A DNA stretch of 64,000 nt from assembly GCA_022702545.1 (NCBI GenBank), contig JAHRBC010000004.1:2170001-2234000 (forward strand), given 5' to 3'. The notes beneath the pieces are model-generated. The model did no database searches and had not been told where the DNA came from. It saw only the letters and a program-made list of their open reading frames with translations. Numbering within the stretch: position 1 is the stretch's first letter; every line of letters begins with the position of its first letter. The DNA comes from Phycomyces nitens. Its lineage: Eukaryota > Mucoromycota > Mucoromycetes > Mucorales > Phycomycetaceae. Shown one piece after another: positions 59,793 through 64,000 of this stretch. A program made the translations under genes and the position numbers.

Positions 59793-62700
59793 ATGGACAG
59801 CATTCATTCCATTCTCTGTGAAGCAGCCGATCGTCTCGGCAGTGGGAATCTACAGGTGAGATCTAACTTTGATGAGCTCCAGAAGAAGCGCGTGTCTCGA
59901 CCCAGAGAGTGTACAATTCGATATTTACAACTCTTGCTGGCCAAATATGAAGAAAGGGAGATCGAGACCACTTTGACTATTGACAACCAAACAGGGGAAA
60001 AAATAACCAGTTTTAATTCTGTTAGAGTTCTTTTGAGTTAAATCTAAAGGCCCTGCTGGCTGTCATTACTGAACTGCAGAAGATCACCTTTCATCACAAT
60101 TGCAAGTATATCAGGCTTATATATTCCAAAAAACAAAAACAAAAAAAGACTCGGTCGCTTATCCACCAGTCCTTTAGATTGTCTGTATTCTGGCGTAGAT
60201 ATATCATCGGCATTTGTCATTGCCAAGACATGTCTCCAGAACGCAGAGGATATCGCCCATAGAACAAGACCCATCTGCTCTCCCGAGAAAGTCCTAGTCG
60301 AGGAACCAGCAGAGATCAAGAATCCTCCGCCTCTTCCTCCCAAACCAAAAACCATTCATCAAAAACACAGTGCCAACAAAGCACCTCCTCTGCCCGTGAG
60401 GCCAAAACAGCCATCAAATGAGCCGATCCGTCCACGTTATCAGAAACCAGCACCACTCCTACGACTCAGAAGCCTCCAGCCGTCTGCCATCACCACCAGC
60501 GTATCCGATGATGACCTTGGATCGGATGATGATGAAGATGACGAGGATTTCGATTTGGATCTTGATGAAGAATATGACGGTAAGAATGATTGCCATTTGT
60601 CAAGACAGATATAGTCCATCTTAATTACCCAGTGCAGATATTGCTGTCTACAAAGAAAAGGACCCGAGAACGAGACCGAGGATTCAGACCTACAGACGGT
60701 CGTCAACATCAAATATTCCAATTCCACCCTCTCCCTTATCTGCCAACCCACTAACTGCCGTAAAGACATTCCTCTCTCTCCCTGGATCCATGTCATCTCA
60801 CTCGGATGGTTCCAAAAAGACCACTGGACTGGTTGCCCCTCCAATGTCATCCGAGTCCAGTCGAACAGCCCATGAATACGATGAGATCCTGATGCTCACC
60901 CAGGACGCCATTGATCCTGGAAAGCTTGTCCATGTTCAGACGAGCAGTGGAGACAGTCTTGGGCAGCCGAATGCTGGCCATCCTGCACGAGTGGTTCCTG
61001 CAATTCCTCAGGCACCACTGTCTTCAGTCTACAAAGCCCTCCAAAAGAAACTTGATGATCTCGAAAGCAGCCTTCGAGAACTAAAGCTCAAGGCCAAACC
61101 CAAAGACCCAGACAACAATCGCCCACATCAATTAGCCATGACCATTGCCGATGCAAAATCAACCCTTAACCGAGTCCATAGCATACACATATCCGCCACT
61201 GCTGTGCCGACCATCCTGCAGTTTCCACCCGTCCTCATCGCCTATCAATTGACGTTGATCGACTCGGCCATCTTCCGGAATATACCCTCAACTGCCCTTC
61301 TTTGCCATTCAGCAAAGACCCCACATTCTGCAATTGTGGCCTCTACAGACTTTTTTAACTATCTTACTAGAGTCATTGAGCATGCAATTCTATTGCAGCA
61401 AGAGGCATCAGGACGAGCACAGCACGTCAATCATTGGATAAAAGTTGCCTGCAAATGCCATGATCTCAAGAACTACCAGACCCTCAAAGCCATCATTTCT
61501 GCACTCGGCACGCCTCCTATTCAGCGCCTCAAGCGCACATGGGCCTTTGTTCCAAAAAAGAGTCTTTCTCGTCTCGAGACCTTGACCGAACTCATGTCAG
61601 AGGCCAGCAACTATGGGCGCTACCGAGAAAGACTCGGGCCGATTCACGAGCAGACCTCGTCGTCTTCCACCCCCACTACCTCTGTATTGACCAAGAAAGA
61701 CTGGCTGTCTGAGCCCACTGTTCCTTTTCTGGGTATCTTTATCCATGACATGACTTATCTCATTGCTCTTCAGAAATCAAAAAGAAGTACAGAAGAAACC
61801 AAACCTCTTGGGTCCATAAAGCCTCCTATGCCTCAGCAATATAATCGACAGACTAAACCTGTTGTCTTGTCATCCCCGAGTGATCAGCGAGTTAATGAAC
61901 TCATGGGCCTGTTTGAGTATTACCAAAAACGACCACTTTATTCAGCCACTCTCTCGCCTGCCTGTGTAAAGGATCTCTACAAGAGTCGACGGCGCAAATT
62001 GTCCCATGCATTACGAGGTGGGCCGTCCATGAAGAAGCACCCTGTATTCTCGACGGCTGATGATGAGGCAGGCGAAGTGTGTACGGAAATGCAACAGTGT
62101 CTTGTTACACAATACTTGGTAAGATCTCTTCAGGATATCTAGGTGAGGCTAATGTTCTTATCTTAGTTGACCAGATCCTGGGTCGGTGAAAAGACAGTTG
62201 ATGAGCTCAGTTTGCTTCGTGAGCCACCAAAAACAACACGCAGCAATTCTACTATAGATTGTATGGCATCCAACAATAGTTCAATCTCTTTGTTGCCCAG
62301 CCAAATCAATACATCCCTCTGCCCACCTGGCCCAAGCTGGGTCAACCAAGAAGGACTTCGAAACAGCTCTGGCAGCTTATCGCTTGGACAGTCCAGTGGA
62401 GACAGCAGTGGAGACAGTCGTCCAATTAGCATGGAAGATCAACAGGATGGCATAGACCCTTATGATGTTGCTGGATCAGCAATGGGTCTTCCAGGAGCTG
62501 GTATCCAAAAACTACTAGGACCTTTGGATGAAGGTCGACAGGAAAAAAAAGAGCCTAAATCAGGCTTTTGGTTATTTGGACGAAAGAGTGCTGAACCTCT
62601 TGTTGCAAATGCCATGACAACAAAGGCTCCAGACGCTGGTTCGCCATATCTTCAGATTGGATCCGAAGGTGGTCTCCAGAGGTCTCCTCGACATTTCTCA

Positions 62701-63366
62701 CTAGATGGGATCGAAGACACTGCTCCACCATCTCCCACATCCACATCTACAGGACAATCCAACACTCTCAAGAAGCGTGATAGACCAATTGGGGCATCTC
62801 ATCGAGAGGGCAGCTTCAGTTCACAGCCATCATTAACAACCATTTTCCGTAAAGAGTTTTGGAAGACTAGCTACACCACTCTTCCTAAACCTTCTGATGA
62901 CAGTGAACCAGCCCAGTCCTCAGAGCCACAATTGTCTCCAGTTGCAGCCAAGCGTCTCGGTAATGTGTCTACCCAGCGACAACAGCCAGCCTGTTCTACC
63001 TCCAACAAAACATCTCCTGATGGATTTGCTGATGAACTTGAAATAAGCAACAAGGCTGCTCTGTTCCGCAGACGCTCTTCTAGCTCACTAAACAAGAACA
63101 AAAAGTCCTTTGGGAAATCTGAACTTGGACGACACACAGTCGGGCGCTCTCCAACACCAAAGCAGCATCCAGCCATGCCAGTATTCTCTACATCCCCACA
63201 CCCACTTGACGCTCTTGCTGTTGGGGTTCCTCCTCTTCCAATCAACCCACCCAGCACTGCTCCTCTAGTTTTCAAACGACCAACAAGAACTTACGAGCGT
63301 CATACTTCTGAAACTTCCTCTTACCATCCCCTTCACGACATACCCGTCGCATTCAAGACAACCTAG
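59793..63366 (+). CDS. CDC25-domain Ras guanine-nucleotide exchange factor
   Basis: Five exons (59793-59855, 60050-60105, 60149-60579, 60638-62118, 62167-63366) sum to 3,231 nt, 1,076 residues. The N-terminal helices (MDSIHSILCEAADRLGSGNL...) may be a small helical bundle, MIT-like at best. Proline motifs NPPPLPPKPK and APPLPVRPKQP are SH3-type ligands. A very acidic stretch (DDDLGSDDDEDDEDFDLDLD) follows. The exchange domain covers about 61240-62100: LIAYQLTLIDSAIFRNIPST, HWIKVACKCHDLKNYQTLKA, SALGTPPIQRLKRTWAFV, and TVPFLGIFIHDMTYLIALQ, all in the order of the Cdc25 fold. A recognisable REM domain is not evident. The C-terminal 400 residues are Ser/Pro-rich and disordered with basic clusters (ALFRRRSSSSLNKNKKSFGK). 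It would load GTP on Ras or Rap-type GTPases. It is divergent from the adjacent RasGAP gene. Confidence 0.88.
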
Positions 63367-63661
63367 ACTTCATCTGACCCCCCTCTTTTTTTTGTATCTT
63401 TTCGTTCCCTTTGTTTTGTATGGTTGGACTCATCTGGTACACGCGAGCATAACGCTTGGTCTATTTCATACTGTTGTCTTTCCTGTATATATTTTCGCTC
63501 AAGAACAAGATATTAACAAGATATTATTATTATTATTATTATCATTATCATTTTCTCTTGTTGATCACCCAAAGTGCAGTATATTGAGTATTGAGTGCCT
63601 GCTTATTCTCGTTGAATGACCTCTATTAAATTTGTTAAAGGGGATACAAATACCATTGACT
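63367..63661. other. Convergent 3' spacer
   Basis: 295 bp between two stop codons. T-rich with an ATT/ATC trinucleotide run at about 63519-63552. It should contain both poly(A) sites. Confidence 0.5.
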
Positions 63662-64000
63662 TTAAATATTTATCCTACCTCCCATGTCTTCCAGACAGTC
63701 GTCTTCATCCTCTTCCTTATCAGCATCAACATCCATTTCTATATTCTCAACCTTCTCCAGCCCCTTTTTTAATAGGGCAATCGGGGGAAGCTTTGAGCAA
63801 TGGGCCACATAGGAAGAGAAATGAAGAGGATCTTCAAATGTGCTCCTATATTACATGGCGCAAATGTTTATTCCATGCTTACTGGCCCATCAGTCTTACC
63901 TTGCTTGGCTCTCTTTTCGAGCATATTCTAAACGGACCTCTTGCATTGTCTGGGGACCACAGATTTGGTTGTTTTGAGATAAAAAGACCTTTTGCTCCTT
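63662..64000 (-). CDS. 3' end of a gene, acidic C-terminus (partial)
   Basis: The gene begins beyond the window. One exon (64000 to about 63902) reads KEQKVFLSQNNQICGPQTMQ and then EVRLEYARKESQAR. A GT-AG intron of about 57 nt follows, then a last exon from about 63846 reading STFEDPLHFSSYVAHCSKLP and continuing through a very acidic stretch (MDVDADKEEDEDDCLEDM) to a stop at 63662. Both exons are in phase. The acidic tail is common in nuclear or chromatin-associated proteins, but the family cannot be named. Confidence 0.6.

Noticed and set aside
60440..60850. 136-codon minus-strand frame
   Set aside because: Antisense of the acidic and basic RasGEF exons; no supporting motif.
1..64000. CRISPR arrays, bacterial operons, rRNA genes
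   Set aside because: No regularly spaced identical repeats of 23-40 bp with unique spacers, no Shine-Dalgarno-led gene runs, no rRNA segments seen.

Overview
The window is eukaryotic and looks fungal, most likely an early-diverging mould of the Mucoromycota (Mucorales-like). The reasons are compact genes interrupted by many short introns (about 43-90 nt, mostly GT-AG), AT-rich intergenic DNA full of AT and trinucleotide microsatellites, decayed Tc1/mariner-type and IS630-like transposase relics, and protein types common in that group. No prokaryotic operons, rRNA, tRNA or CRISPR were seen. The genus is not resolved. Exon structures were worked out by hand from reading frame, splice sites and family similarity. 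Several were closed to exact multiples of three; others are given only as gene spans.

Layout. 1-353: 3' end of an unknown gene. 354-3754: AT-rich DNA with a decayed Tc1-like transposase. 3755-7488: compact housekeeping block: a glyoxylate/hydroxypyruvate reductase (+), an SFT2 Golgi transport protein (-), and an MRM2-type mitochondrial rRNA 2'-O-methyltransferase (+) that shares a 301-bp promoter region with SFT2. 7632-12384: two minus-strand genes, one low-complexity unknown and one long coiled-coil protein. 12385-14795: microsatellite-rich spacer. 14796-19454 (-): IBTK-like ankyrin-RCC1-BTB-BTB protein. 21367-22166 (+): GNAT acetyltransferase. 22324-23889 (-): mitochondrial carrier. 25425-27407 (-): F-box/LRR-like protein. 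27628-28990 (-): NmrA-like Rossmann protein. 28991-33359: a 4.4-kb AT-rich desert. 33360-40033 (+): a large probable ELYS-like nucleoporin with a 42-codon repeat array. 40616-41589 (+): HTH/AT-hook/SANT-like protein. 42082-43985 (-): probable PD-(D/E)XK-nuclease-fold protein between imperfect direct repeats. 43986-46919: transposon graveyard. 46920-48720 (+): mucin-like single-pass surface protein. 48721-52270: spacer with broken genes. 52271-58237 (-) and 59793-63366 (+): a PH-C2-RasGAP protein and a CDC25-domain RasGEF in head-to-head arrangement. 63662-64000 (-): 3' end of another gene.

How the genes relate. Most neighbours are functionally unrelated. The exception is the divergent RasGAP/RasGEF pair, which puts an 'off' and an 'on' regulator of Ras-type GTPases on either side of one 1.55-kb upstream region. 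The most unusual single genes are the ELYS-like protein with its disordered repeat array, the HTH/AT-hook/SANT protein that resembles a co-opted transposase N-terminus, and the PD-(D/E)XK-like gene. Nothing in the window is proven to be a new system; the last three genes and the RasGAP/RasGEF pair are the best candidates for follow-up.
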